Source of the DNA: an uncultured bacterium
Lineage (GTDB): Bacteria; Pseudomonadota; Alphaproteobacteria; Sphingomonadales; Sphingomonadaceae
Direction: 5' to 3'
Length of the DNA stretch: 52,896 bases
Assembly: GCA_903884945.1 (NCBI GenBank)
Contig: CAISGR010000124.1
Location: 1 to 52,896, forward strand
Of this stretch, positions 1-7,903 are shown piece by piece. How positions within the stretch are numbered: position 1 is the stretch's first letter; every line of letters starts with the position of its first letter. The position numbers were made by a program, and so were the translations under genes. The notes beneath the pieces are model-generated. The model was not told the origin of the DNA. It did not search any database and saw only the letters and a list, made by a program, of their open reading frames with translations.

Positions 1-450
1 AAGGTGCGCAGCTTCGGCTTCGGCGCCGACGACTATGTCACCAAGCCATTCCACCGCGAGGAACTGACCGCGCGCATCCACGCCGTGGTACGCCGCTCCA
101 AGGGGCACAGCCAGTCGGTCATCCGCACCGGCAAGCTCGCCGTCAATCTCGACGCCAAGACGGTCGAGGTCGATGGCAGCCGCGTCCATCTGACCGGCAA
201 GGAATACGCAATGCTGGAGCTGCTCTCGCTCCGCAAGGGCACGACCCTGACCAAGGAAATGTTCCTGAACCACCTCTACGGCGGCATGGACGAACCCGAA
301 CTCAAGATCATCGACGTGTTCATCTGCAAGCTGCGCAAGAAGCTCAGCATGGCGTGCGAAGGCGAGAATTATATCGAGACCGTCTGGGGCCGCGGTTATG
401 TGTTGCGCGAGCCGGACGAGATTGGCGAGCCGGTTGCCGAAGTAGCCTGA
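1..450 (+). CDS. ctrA: Cell-cycle response regulator CtrA, 3' part only
   Basis: The gene enters from the left edge in frame 1, so the start and most of the receiver domain are missing. What remains is the end of the receiver ([10 protein letters not shown], where the K is the conserved receiver lysine), the linker RRSKGHSQS typical of CtrA, and the complete OmpR/PhoB winged-helix DNA-binding domain ([34 protein letters not shown]). CtrA is the essential alphaproteobacterial master regulator of cell cycle, motility and division, binding TTAA-N7-TTAA and TTAACCAT half-sites. The stop is followed within 40 bases by a hairpin terminator. Identification is firm because both the linker and the recognition helix are nearly invariant in this family. 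Confidence 0.96.
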   Translation, partial: KVRSFGFGADDYVTKPFHREELTARIHAVVRRSKGHSQSVIRTGKLAVNLDAKTVEVDGSRVHLTGKEYAMLELLSLRKGTTLTKEMFLNHLYGGMDEPELKIIDVFICKLRKKLSMACEGENYIETVWGRGYVLREPDEIGEPVAEVA

Positions 451-485
451 GCCGCTTCACGCTCCTCAGTATCTTTCCCGGGAGT

Positions 486-518
486 AAGGCCGTGGCATCG
501 GGGGGTGCCGCGGCCTTT
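486..518. terminator. Terminator between ctrA and the CPBP protease gene
   Basis: A 10-bp stem (GGCCGTGGCA at 488-497 with TGCCGCGGCC at 506-515, one G-T pair) closes an 8-base loop. It is flanked by AA on the left and TTT on the right, so it can act in both directions. It lies between two convergent genes. Confidence 0.75.
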
Positions 519-532
519 CGCTTGTCCGGACG

Positions 533-1333
533 TCACGAAGGAGCCTGATCGCGGCGGTCGAGCGGGATCAGCAGGATCACTGCGAGCAGCGCCAGGTGCA
601 CGGCGATGGTAAGCCAGCGCCCGGCAACCGCTGACTCCGCGACCGCGGATATCAAGGGATCGGAAAGGCCGCCCGCGAGATTGTACCCCCAATGCAACCC
701 GACCGCGCCCCACAGGGTCCGCCAGCGCCACGCGGCGGCGGCATAGGCCAGCCCCATGACGAACAGGCGCAACTGCTCGGTGATCCCGGAATCGAAACGA
801 TAGATGTGGTTGGCGGTGAACAGCGCCGCGGAAGCCAGCACGAAGACCGGGCCACCGAAACCCGGATTGGCGGCACGAAGCAGGAAACCCCGCGTCAGCA
901 TATCCTCCGCGATCGAGGGAATGAAGGTGGAGAGCGCCACCGACGCGAACAGGCCCCCCAAGGATGCGGCGCCCCCCTCCGACCACGGCGCGAAGGCATA
1001 GATGCCGCCATGAAGGCCCGCGAGGATCGCAATGCCCTTCGCCGCGACGGCGAGCAGCAGCATGGCGACAAGCAGGCGGAACGATCGCCCGCGCAGATCC
1101 AATCCATAGGCGTCGTATCCACGATACCCCAGCCAGCGTCCGACCGGCCAGGCAGCGAGCACCATGGTAATCATCAGCCCCGCCTGTACCGCAAAACTGC
1201 CGAGCAAACGGGCGCCCAGCCCTTCGGCCGACTGGTACAGCGCGAAGAGGATCACAAAGGCAATCAACACGCGGAACGACGAGGGCCTTGAGCTGGCCGA
1301 AACAGCCCTGTTCCGTGCTATTTGCGCACCCAC
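533..1333 (-). CDS. CPBP family intramembrane metalloprotease
   Basis: Polytopic membrane protein of 266 residues with the three conserved patches of the CPBP (Abi/RCE1-like) family: EDMLTR at residues 143-148 (family motif EExxxR, with the second Glu replaced by Asp), FTANH ending at His176, and HWGYN at 214-218. RCE1-type members cleave prenylated proteins; bacterial members act in bacteriocin immunity, maturation or envelope stress, and no substrate can be deduced here. The GTG start at 1333 overlaps the end of the upstream amidohydrolase gene by 16 bases, so it is probably translationally coupled as the last gene of a three-gene leftward operon. A start a few codons further in is also possible. 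Confidence 0.82.
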   Translation of the reverse strand: MGAQIARNRAVSASSRPSSFRVLIAFVILFALYQSAEGLGARLLGSFAVQAGLMITMVLAAWPVGRWLGYRGYDAYGLDLRGRSFRLLVAMLLLAVAAKGIAILAGLHGGIYAFAPWSEGGAASLGGLFASVALSTFIPSIAEDMLTRGFLLRAANPGFGGPVFVLASAALFTANHIYRFDSGITEQLRLFVMGLAYAAAAWRWRTLWGAVGLHWGYNLAGGLSDPLISAVAESAVAGRWLTIAVHLALLAVILLIPLDRRDQAPS

Positions 1334-2964
1334 TCCTTGTGCCCCCCTACCCAGGTCTCCTCTACCTTTGTGCCGCGCAGGTCGCTCGGACTTGCCATCA
1401 GCGGATCGCGGTCGACAATGATGAAATCCGCCCGTTGGCCGGGTGCGAGGCGACCGAACTTATCCTCGGCAAAGCCTGCATAGGCCGCACCGCCCGTGAA
1501 GGCCCACCACGCCTGTTCGCGCGTGAGCCTCTCTTCGGCGCGCCAGCCGCCATAAGGCTGCCCCTCGGCATCCTGCCGCGTAAATGCCGCCGCCCAGCCT
1601 GCAAAGGGATCAGGGCTTTCGACCGGATAATCCGATCCGAACGCGAGCACTGCGCCGTTCTTCAGCATCGATGCCCAGGCATAGGCGCCGACCAGCCGGT
1701 CGGGCCCAAGACGCGCCTCGGCCATCGTGCGATCCGATGTCTGGTGGGTGGGTTGCATCGAGGCGATGGTGCCATGCTTGCCGAAGCGTGGCAGGTCAGC
1801 CGGATCGACGATCTGGGCGTGCTCGATCCGCCAGCGCCGATCGCCCTTGTAGGTCTCGGACAGTTCCTCGATCGCGTCGAGCACCTGACTGTTGGCCTTG
1901 TCACCAATCGCATGCACGGCGAGCTGATAGCCATCCATCGCTGCCCGGCTCATCAGATTGCGGATCACGTCGTCCGCCAGGAAGCCAGTGCCGGACTGGC
2001 GCGGCGCGTCGCTGTACGGCGCCTTGAGCCACGCCCCACGCGAGCCGAGCGCACCGTCCGCGTAGAGCTTCACGCCGCCAAGGCGCAGACGACCGTCATA
2101 GAGCCAGGGCGTCGGCCCGGTGCCGCCGATCCGGACGGCGGTTTCGACGCCCGCACCATAGCTCATGATGCGGATGCGAAGCGCACCCGTATCACCGGCC
2201 CGACGATAGCTGAGCCAGTCGTCGAGGCTGGTCCCCATATCGGCCGTGGCGGTAATGCCGAAGCCAAGCAGGATCGCCTGCGCCTTGAGGAACGCGGAAT
2301 CGCGGTCCTTGGGCAGCGGCTGCGGCACCGCCTTGCCGATCAGGTCCTGCGCCGCATCGACGAACACGCCATTGGGCAATGTTCCGGTCTTCTCGATGCG
2401 GCCGCCAGCGGGCGTGGCGCTCTTCGCGGTGACACCGGCCACCTTCATCGCGGCACTGTTCGCCCAGCCCGCATGACCATCCGCGCGAGAAAGCCAGACC
2501 GGACGGTCGCTGACCACCGCATCGAGATCGGCCGCCGTCGGGAAGCGGCCCAGACCCCAGACCTCCTGGTTCCAGCCACCTCCCAGAATCCATTTCTTCT
2601 CGGGATTTGCAGCGACATAGGCGGCAATCTTCGCCTTCGCTTCGTCGAGCGACTTCGTGTCCGAGAGATCGAGTTCGAGTGCGCGAAACCCGAGTTCCAT
2701 GACATGGCCATGCGCGTCAATGAAACCGGGAAGCAGCACCTTCCCTTTCATGTCTGCCCGCCAGTCGAGCTTGTCGGGACGCTTCTCGCCTTGCTGCAGC
2801 AGCCGGGCGACCTTGCCGTCAGGCGAGATCAACAGGCCACTGAAACGGATGACCTTGCCGTCCTGGTCGAGCGTCATCCCGTCGACATTGTCGACCAGCG
2901 CGTCCGCAAGGGCCGGCGCCGGGGGAAGCAAGAGTGCCGCAACGACCGCCAGGAGCAGCCTCAC
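1318..2964 (-). CDS. Secreted metal-dependent amidohydrolase (amidohydrolase 3, YtcJ type)
   Basis: A 548-residue protein with an N-terminal signal peptide (VRLLLAVVAALLLPPAPALA) and then an amidohydrolase-3 barrel. The first metal motif GFIDAHGH lies shortly after the signal. Further conserved segments are GGGWNQE, GVKLYADGALGSRGAWL, AVHAIGDKAN, RIEHAQIV and FGSDYPVESPDP. Family members hydrolyse amide or cyclic imide bonds; the substrate is unknown. The chosen GTG start at 2964 overlaps the stop of the upstream dehydrogenase gene in the arrangement GTGA and gives a clean signal peptide, which supports operon expression. The reading frame stays open further upstream only because it runs antisense-like through a GC-rich gene. 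Confidence 0.9.
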   Translation of the reverse strand: MRLLLAVVAALLLPPAPALADALVDNVDGMTLDQDGKVIRFSGLLISPDGKVARLLQQGEKRPDKLDWRADMKGKVLLPGFIDAHGHVMELGFRALELDLSDTKSLDEAKAKIAAYVAANPEKKWILGGGWNQEVWGLGRFPTAADLDAVVSDRPVWLSRADGHAGWANSAAMKVAGVTAKSATPAGGRIEKTGTLPNGVFVDAAQDLIGKAVPQPLPKDRDSAFLKAQAILLGFGITATADMGTSLDDWLSYRRAGDTGALRIRIMSYGAGVETAVRIGGTGPTPWLYDGRLRLGGVKLYADGALGSRGAWLKAPYSDAPRQSGTGFLADDVIRNLMSRAAMDGYQLAVHAIGDKANSQVLDAIEELSETYKGDRRWRIEHAQIVDPADLPRFGKHGTIASMQPTHQTSDRTMAEARLGPDRLVGAYAWASMLKNGAVLAFGSDYPVESPDPFAGWAAAFTRQDAEGQPYGGWRAEERLTREQAWWAFTGGAAYAGFAEDKFGRLAPGQRADFIIVDRDPLMASPSDLRGTKVEETWVGGHKEWVRK

Positions 2965-3827
2965 CGCGGCAATCTCCGGATCAGCGAACTGGTATCGTTG
3001 CGGCCGCCGCCCATCTTCTGCACGTCGGCATAGAATTGATCGACCAGCGCAGTGACCGGCAGCACCGCACCGTTGCGCTTGGCTTCGTCGAGCGCAAGGC
3101 CGAGGTCCTTGCGCATCCAGTCGACCGCGAAGCCGAAATCGAACTTGTCCTCGCTCATCGTCGCCCAGCGATTGACCATCTGCCAGCTCGAGGCGGCGCC
3201 GCCCGATACCGCCTCGAACACCTTGTCGGTATCCAGCCCCGCGACCTGCGCGAAGCGCAACGCTTCCGCGATGCCCTGGACCGCGGCGGCAAGCGCAATC
3301 TGGTTGACCATCTTCGTGGTCTGCCCCGCCCCGGCCTCGCCGATATGGACGATGCGCGCCGCATAGGCCTGCATCAGCGGCGCGGCCCTTGCTATCGCCT
3401 CGTCGCTCCCCCCGCACATGATGGAGAGCTTGCCATTCTCGGCGCCTGCCTGCCCACCCGAAACCGGCGCATCGACGACGAGCAAGCCTTTCGCGCCGCC
3501 CTCCTGCGCCAACCGCCGGGCAATCTGTGCGGAGACCGTGGTGTGGTCAACGAAGAGGGCGTCAGCCGCCATCGTACCGAATGCGCCATCGGCACCCAGC
3601 GCGACTTCGGCCAGATCGTCGTCGTTGCCGACACAGCAGAAAACGGCGTCCTTGCCGGCCGCAGCCTCGCCGGGAGTCGCGGCGACCGATCCGCCATATT
3701 TGGCGGCCCAGGCATCGGCCCTGGCGCGCGTGCGGTTATAGACGGTGACGGCGTGGCCCGCCGCGACGAGGTGCCCCGCCATTGGCGCGCCCATCACCCC
3801 GGTCCCAATGAATGCGATGTTGCTCAT
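2961..3827 (-). CDS. 3-hydroxyisobutyrate dehydrogenase family NAD(P)-dependent oxidoreductase
   Basis: 288 residues with the full beta-hydroxyacid dehydrogenase signature set: nucleotide-binding FIGTGVMGAPMAGHL at the N-terminus, substrate-binding DAPVSGGQAGAENGKL near residue 120, and GQTTKMVNQ near 170 carrying the catalytic lysine. Family members reduce or oxidise 3-hydroxy acids (3-hydroxyisobutyrate, tartronate semialdehyde, succinic semialdehyde), and the exact substrate cannot be assigned. It is the first gene of a leftward operon with an amidohydrolase and a CPBP protease, and overlaps the amidohydrolase start by 4 bases. It is divergent from the threonine ammonia-lyase gene across only 58 bases, so the two promoters must sit back to back. 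Confidence 0.92.
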   Translation of the reverse strand: MSNIAFIGTGVMGAPMAGHLVAAGHAVTVYNRTRARADAWAAKYGGSVAATPGEAAAGKDAVFCCVGNDDDLAEVALGADGAFGTMAADALFVDHTTVSAQIARRLAQEGGAKGLLVVDAPVSGGQAGAENGKLSIMCGGSDEAIARAAPLMQAYAARIVHIGEAGAGQTTKMVNQIALAAAVQGIAEALRFAQVAGLDTDKVFEAVSGGAASSWQMVNRWATMSEDKFDFGFAVDWMRKDLGLALDEAKRNGAVLPVTALVDQFYADVQKMGGGRNDTSSLIRRLPR

Positions 3828-3885
3828 GCCCTCCGCGATAAGGCGTGTTTCTTCGTCGCGCCAGATGGTCTAGGCGCCATCCCCT

Positions 3886-5124
3886 ATGGCTACCGAACCC
3901 CTCCCCGTCGTCGAAGAGCTCCCTGTCTGCCTGGCGGACATCCAGGCCGCGCATGCGCGCATCGCGCCCTCGATCGTCCGCACGCCGACCTTCGTCAGCC
4001 AGACGCTGTCGAAGCTGACTGGCGCAACCGTCTACCTCAAGTTCGAGAATCTGCAGTTCACCGCGGCATACAAGGAGCGCGGGGCGCTCAACACGCTGTT
4101 GCAGCTCAACCCGCAGACCAAGGGCGTCATCGCTGCCTCGGCAGGCAACCACGCACAGGGCCTCGCCTATCACGCGAACCGGCTCGGTATCCCGGCAACG
4201 ATCGTGATGCCGACCAACACCCCCACGGTGAAGGTGACCCAGACCGAGGGGCATGGCGCAACCGTCATCCTGTTCGGCGAGACTTATGACGCGGCCTATG
4301 CCCATGCCCGCGAACTTGAGGCCGAGCGCGAACTGACCTTCGTCCATCCGTTCGACGATGTTCGCGTCATCGCCGGCCAGGGAACGGTAGCGATCGAGAT
4401 GCTGGCCGACGTGCCCGCGATCGACACGCTCATCACCCCGATCGGCGGCGGCGGGCTGATTTCCGGTATGGCCACCGTCGCGCGCGCCGCTGACCATCCG
4501 ATCGAGGTGATCGGAGTCCAGGCGGAGCTGTTCCCCTCAATGTACAACCGCATCAACGGCACCGACATGCCCTGCGCCGGCGATACGCTGGCCGAGGGCA
4601 TCGCCGTCAAGGAGCCGGGTACGACCACCGCGCGGATCGTGAAGGCCCTGGTGGACGATATCGTCCTGGTCAGCGAACGCAGCCTGGAGGAAGCCGTCAG
4701 CCTGCTCCTGCAGATCGAGAAGACGGTCGTCGAGGGCGCCGGCGCCGCCGGCCTGGCCGCGCTGCTGCAGCATCCCTATCGTTTCAAGGGCAAGACGGTC
4801 GGCATCGTGCTGTGCGGCGGCAATATCGACACGCGCCTGCTCGCGAATGTCCTGCTGCGCGACCTCGCGCGCTCCGGGCGACTGGCGCGGTTGCGCATCC
4901 GCCTGCAGGATCGCCCCGGGGCTCTGTTCAACGTCGCGCGCATCTTCGATGCCGAACGCGTCAACATTATCGAAATCTATCACCAGCGCGTCTTCACGAC
5001 GCTCCCCGCCAAGGGCCTCATCACCGATATCGAGTGCGAGACGCGCGACAAGGCGCATCTCGACCGGCTGATGTCCGCATTGCGCGCCGGCGGCTACGAG
5101 GTCTCTCCCGTAGAGCTCGCCTGA
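3886..5124 (+). CDS. ilvA: Threonine ammonia-lyase (threonine dehydratase) with ACT domain
   Basis: 412-residue PLP enzyme that deaminates L-threonine to 2-oxobutanoate, the entry step to isoleucine. The PLP lysine is K63 in AAYKERGA (usual family motif SFKxRGA). The phosphate-binding glycine loop is PIGGGGLISG near residue 185. A single C-terminal ACT domain begins near residue 328 (LRIRLQDRPGALFNVARIF) and ends close to the C-terminus, the layout of the catabolic/biosynthetic short form rather than E. coli IlvA with two ACT modules. ACT domains usually confer allosteric control by amino acids. The gene precedes bpt on the same strand, 226 bases apart. Confidence 0.93.
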   Translation: MATEPLPVVEELPVCLADIQAAHARIAPSIVRTPTFVSQTLSKLTGATVYLKFENLQFTAAYKERGALNTLLQLNPQTKGVIAASAGNHAQGLAYHANRLGIPATIVMPTNTPTVKVTQTEGHGATVILFGETYDAAYAHARELEAERELTFVHPFDDVRVIAGQGTVAIEMLADVPAIDTLITPIGGGGLISGMATVARAADHPIEVIGVQAELFPSMYNRINGTDMPCAGDTLAEGIAVKEPGTTTARIVKALVDDIVLVSERSLEEAVSLLLQIEKTVVEGAGAAGLAALLQHPYRFKGKTVGIVLCGGNIDTRLLANVLLRDLARSGRLARLRIRLQDRPGALFNVARIFDAERVNIIEIYHQRVFTTLPAKGLITDIECETRDKAHLDRLMSALRAGGYEVSPVELA

Positions 5125-5151
5125 CGAAACGAATCACCGCTGCGGTAAACC

Positions 5152-5165
5152 GAGTCGCGCGACTC
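5152..5165. repeat. 14-bp perfect palindrome in the ilvA-bpt spacer
   Basis: GAGTCGCGCGACTC reads the same on both strands. The spacer (5125-5350) also carries GTTAACC near 5250 but no clear terminator. The palindrome could be an operator or chance in GC-rich DNA; no function is assigned. Confidence 0.35.
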
Positions 5166-5350
5166 TATGCGCGATTCGGCGGATGCTGTATGGTGTCCGG
5201 CAAGCCTCGCGATCACCAAAATCTCCAAGACTCATCCTGATCGCAGCGTTAACCTTCATTCATGGTAAAGCGGCTTTTCATCACGACTCAGGCGATTCAT
5301 AACGGGCCCGAGCCGGGGGTAATCTCCGGTCAAAAAGGGGACCAGAGGCG

Positions 5351-6145
5351 GTGACTGCGCCATTTCGCTTTCCGCGATTCTTCGTAACGAGCCCTTCGCC
5401 CTGCCCGTATCTTCCAGGGCGCCAGGAACGAAAGGTCTTCACCGAGCTGAACGGCCCGCACGCCGGCGAGCTCAACGATGCGCTGGGACGAATAGGCTTT
5501 CGCCGCAGCCAGTCGGTCGCCTATCGGCCAAGCTGCGCGGGCTGCACCGCCTGCGTCTCGGTTCGGGTCGTGGCGGCGGATTTCGTGCCCAATGCGACGC
5601 AGCGCAAGCAGCTCCGACGCAACACGGATCTGGAAGTGACCGCGTGCCGCGCCTGGGCGACCGACGAGCAATATCAGCTGCTCCGTCGCTATCTCGCCTC
5701 GCGCCATCCCGGCGGCGGCATGGCCGAGATGGATGAAAGAGACTATGCCGACATGGTCGAGCACTCGCCGGTCAACAGCTTCATCGTCGAATATCGCGAA
5801 CCCACGACGGACGGGACGCGCGGCCGGCTGGTCGGCGCGTGCCTTACCGACCAGCAGGTGGACGGTCTGTCGATGATCTACAGCTTCTTCGAGGCGAACG
5901 ATCGCGAGCGCCCAGGCATGGGCAACCTCATCATCATGGACCATATCCTGCGCTCGCGCGCCGTGGGCCTGCCCTATGTCTATCTCGGCTACTGGGTGAA
6001 GGGTTCCGAACGCATGGCGTACAAGACCCGCTATCGCCCGATCGAGGTGCTGGGGCCGACGGGCTGGGCGCTGCTGACCGACGAGGACGCGACCTATGCG
6101 CCGCCCGAGCAGAGGCACGTCCTGATGGCCGACGAACTGGCCTGA
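5351..6145 (+). CDS. bpt: Aspartate/glutamate leucyltransferase (N-degron aminoacyltransferase) Bpt
   Basis: 264-residue member of the ATE1/Bpt family, which transfers leucine from Leu-tRNA to proteins with N-terminal Asp or Glu and so marks them for ClpS/ClpAP degradation in the cytoplasm. Diagnostic segments are [17 protein letters not shown], the cysteine cluster [15 protein letters not shown] near residue 65, and the C-terminal [27 protein letters not shown]. Length is normal for the family. The start is a GTG at 5351 following AGAGGCG. Expression is probably from the 5125-5350 spacer or by read-through from ilvA. Confidence 0.94.
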   Translation: MTAPFRFPRFFVTSPSPCPYLPGRQERKVFTELNGPHAGELNDALGRIGFRRSQSVAYRPSCAGCTACVSVRVVAADFVPNATQRKQLRRNTDLEVTACRAWATDEQYQLLRRYLASRHPGGGMAEMDERDYADMVEHSPVNSFIVEYREPTTDGTRGRLVGACLTDQQVDGLSMIYSFFEANDRERPGMGNLIIMDHILRSRAVGLPYVYLGYWVKGSERMAYKTRYRPIEVLGPTGWALLTDEDATYAPPEQRHVLMADELA

Positions 6146-6149
6146 TCCA

Positions 6150-6968
6150 TCAATCCTGCGGGCTGGCCCGCTCGACGTGCAGATCGACGTCGAGTTCCTC
6201 GTCACCCTCGCCGAGGCGGGACCCGGCCACCGGCGCCGCACCGGCAGAATCCAGCGCCACGGCGACGCGGACATAGGCTTCGTCGGCCGAAAGCCCCGTG
6301 CAGGGATCGAACGCGACCCACCCGAGCCCGTCGACATGGGCCTCCGCCCAGCCATGCGGCGCGGGCGGTGAATCGCCGATGCAGCAGGCCACGCTATAGC
6401 CCGAAACATAACGCGCCGGGATGCCAAGTCCCCGGGCGCCGGCTGCGAACATCTGCGCATAATCGCGCGGCGTCGCAGTATCGACGGCAAAGGCTTCAGC
6501 GGCGCTGCGACCGGAAACCGGCTTGCCGCGATCGAGCGCGAAGCGCTCATGGAATGCCAGGTTCAACGCATGCAACCGCTCGACCGCGTCATGCCTTGCC
6601 GCCACCGCATCGCCAGCGAACGCCGCCAGCGCCTTGCTCGGCTCGGTCAACGGGGTCGACCGCAGGAACAGCGCGGGCGGCAGCGGCTCCTGCGCGCCAT
6701 GCACCACGCCATTGGAGCGGTTCGTCAGCACTTCGCCCGAAACCGCGATCTCGATATGCTCGATCGGCCCCTCGACATAGAGCATCGTGATGCGGTTGCC
6801 GAACCCGTCGCGGCCCGGCCGCATCCGCGCGTCGCAATCGACGTGAAGCTGCCAGCCCGCCACGGTCTGGTCATGCGTGTCCTCCGGCGTCAGCCGGAGC
6901 ATCTGGGTCAGGCGCGCCTGCGGCACCGAGAAGCGATAGATCGTATGATGGTCTATCGTCAGCCGCAT
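6150..6968 (-). CDS. Transglutaminase-like protein lacking the catalytic cysteine
   Basis: 272-residue protein with the bacterial transglutaminase-like N-terminal beta domain (MRLTIDHHTIYRFSVP, RLTP, FGN) followed by a papain-fold transglutaminase core. The core keeps GIPARYVSGY (183-191), His205 in APHGWAEAHV and Asp221 in WVAFDP. The position that carries the nucleophile in the family (GVCxDxAH) reads TATPRDYAQMF, so Pro167 replaces Cys; I checked this against the nucleotides at 6440-6480. Cys195-Cys196 lie nearby but outside the motif. The start ATG shares one base with the stop of the alpha-E gene (TGATG), so this is the last gene of the ATP-grasp / alpha-E / transglutaminase module. It may be a structural or substrate-binding pseudoenzyme. 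Confidence 0.88.
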   Translation of the reverse strand: MRLTIDHHTIYRFSVPQARLTQMLRLTPEDTHDQTVAGWQLHVDCDARMRPGRDGFGNRITMLYVEGPIEHIEIAVSGEVLTNRSNGVVHGAQEPLPPALFLRSTPLTEPSKALAAFAGDAVAARHDAVERLHALNLAFHERFALDRGKPVSGRSAAEAFAVDTATPRDYAQMFAAGARGLGIPARYVSGYSVACCIGDSPPAPHGWAEAHVDGLGWVAFDPCTGLSADEAYVRVAVALDSAGAAPVAGSRLGEGDEELDVDLHVERASPQD

Positions 6969-7903
6969 CAGCTGAACTTGAACTGCCGGCCAATGGCCTC
7001 GTGGAGCAGGTCGTTCTCTGCCTTGAAGGCCTGGAGATACTGGTGAAGCCCGCTGGCGATGACCTCGCCCGACCGTGTCTTGGCCAGCCGCGTCTGCCGC
7101 ATGCGCGCCATCCGGTCGGCTTCGCCGTGAAGGCCGGTGCGCTTCGCCAGCAGATTCAGTATCTCGAGCGTCTCCTCGGCCGAAGCGGCGAGGCTGCGGG
7201 GCAGTTCGGCACGGGAGATCAGCAGGTCGATGACATTCGACGGCCGCAACCCCTCTGAATAAAGCCAGCGATAGGCGGTCACCGCCGACACGGTCTGCAG
7301 GATCGTCGTCCACTGGTCGCGATCGACAACGCCGCCGATCTGCTCACCCTCGGGCAGCAGCAAGTGATATTTAACGTCGAGCAGGCGCGCCGTATTATCC
7401 GCACGCTCGACCGCCTGGCCGAGACGGATGAACCAGGTCGTCTGGTTGCGCAGCATGCGATGGATCGCGCCCTCGAACCCCCGCGCCTCGGTCTTGACGG
7501 CGTCCACGAGCCCGAGGGTGGCGGTCGCGCCGCCGGGGCTGGTGCGGCTATGGAAGATCAGCCAGGCCCGATTGATCGCCGTCCAGGCCTCGCGGGTCAG
7601 CGCTGTCCGGACGGCGCGGGCATTGTTGCGCGCCATGTCGAGGCAGCGCACGATCGATCCGGGGTGGCTTCCGTCGAGCGTCAGGAAACGCGCCACATGC
7701 TGCTGGGTGATCGTCTCGCCGGTCGCCTTGAAGGCTTCGTCGGTCTCGGTAACAGCCAGCGCGCTGGCCCAGGCGGCCTCGCCCGCAGGCCGCGGCGACA
7801 GGACATCGAGGCGAACGGTAGCCTCGACAAGCCGCGCGATGAAATCAGCGCGTTCGATGTAGCGGCCGAGCCAATAGAGCGAGGAAGCGGTGCGCGACAA
7901 CAT
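6968..7903 (-). CDS. Alpha-E domain protein (DUF403)
   Basis: 311-residue all-helical protein beginning MLSRTASSLYWLGRYIERAD, the signature of the alpha-E family. Further family segments are ARNNARAVRTALTREAW, FIRLGQAVERADNTARLLDVKY and SEGLRPSNVIDLL. The biochemical role is not established; alpha-E proteins almost always travel with a circularly permuted ATP-grasp ligase and a transglutaminase-like protein, and comparative genomics has proposed a peptide-modifying or amide-ligating system. Here it sits exactly between those two partners with one-base TGATG overlaps on both sides, which implies tight translational coupling and fixed stoichiometry. Confidence 0.92.
   Translation of the reverse strand: MLSRTASSLYWLGRYIERADFIARLVEATVRLDVLSPRPAGEAAWASALAVTETDEAFKATGETITQQHVARFLTLDGSHPGSIVRCLDMARNNARAVRTALTREAWTAINRAWLIFHSRTSPGGATATLGLVDAVKTEARGFEGAIHRMLRNQTTWFIRLGQAVERADNTARLLDVKYHLLLPEGEQIGGVVDRDQWTTILQTVSAVTAYRWLYSEGLRPSNVIDLLISRAELPRSLAASAEETLEILNLLAKRTGLHGEADRMARMRQTRLAKTRSGEVIASGLHQYLQAFKAENDLLHEAIGRQFKFS

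Noticed and set aside
1288..3033. A 581-codon + strand frame opposite the amidohydrolase
   Set aside because: It is an antisense shadow; the minus strand has the metal-binding amidohydrolase motifs.
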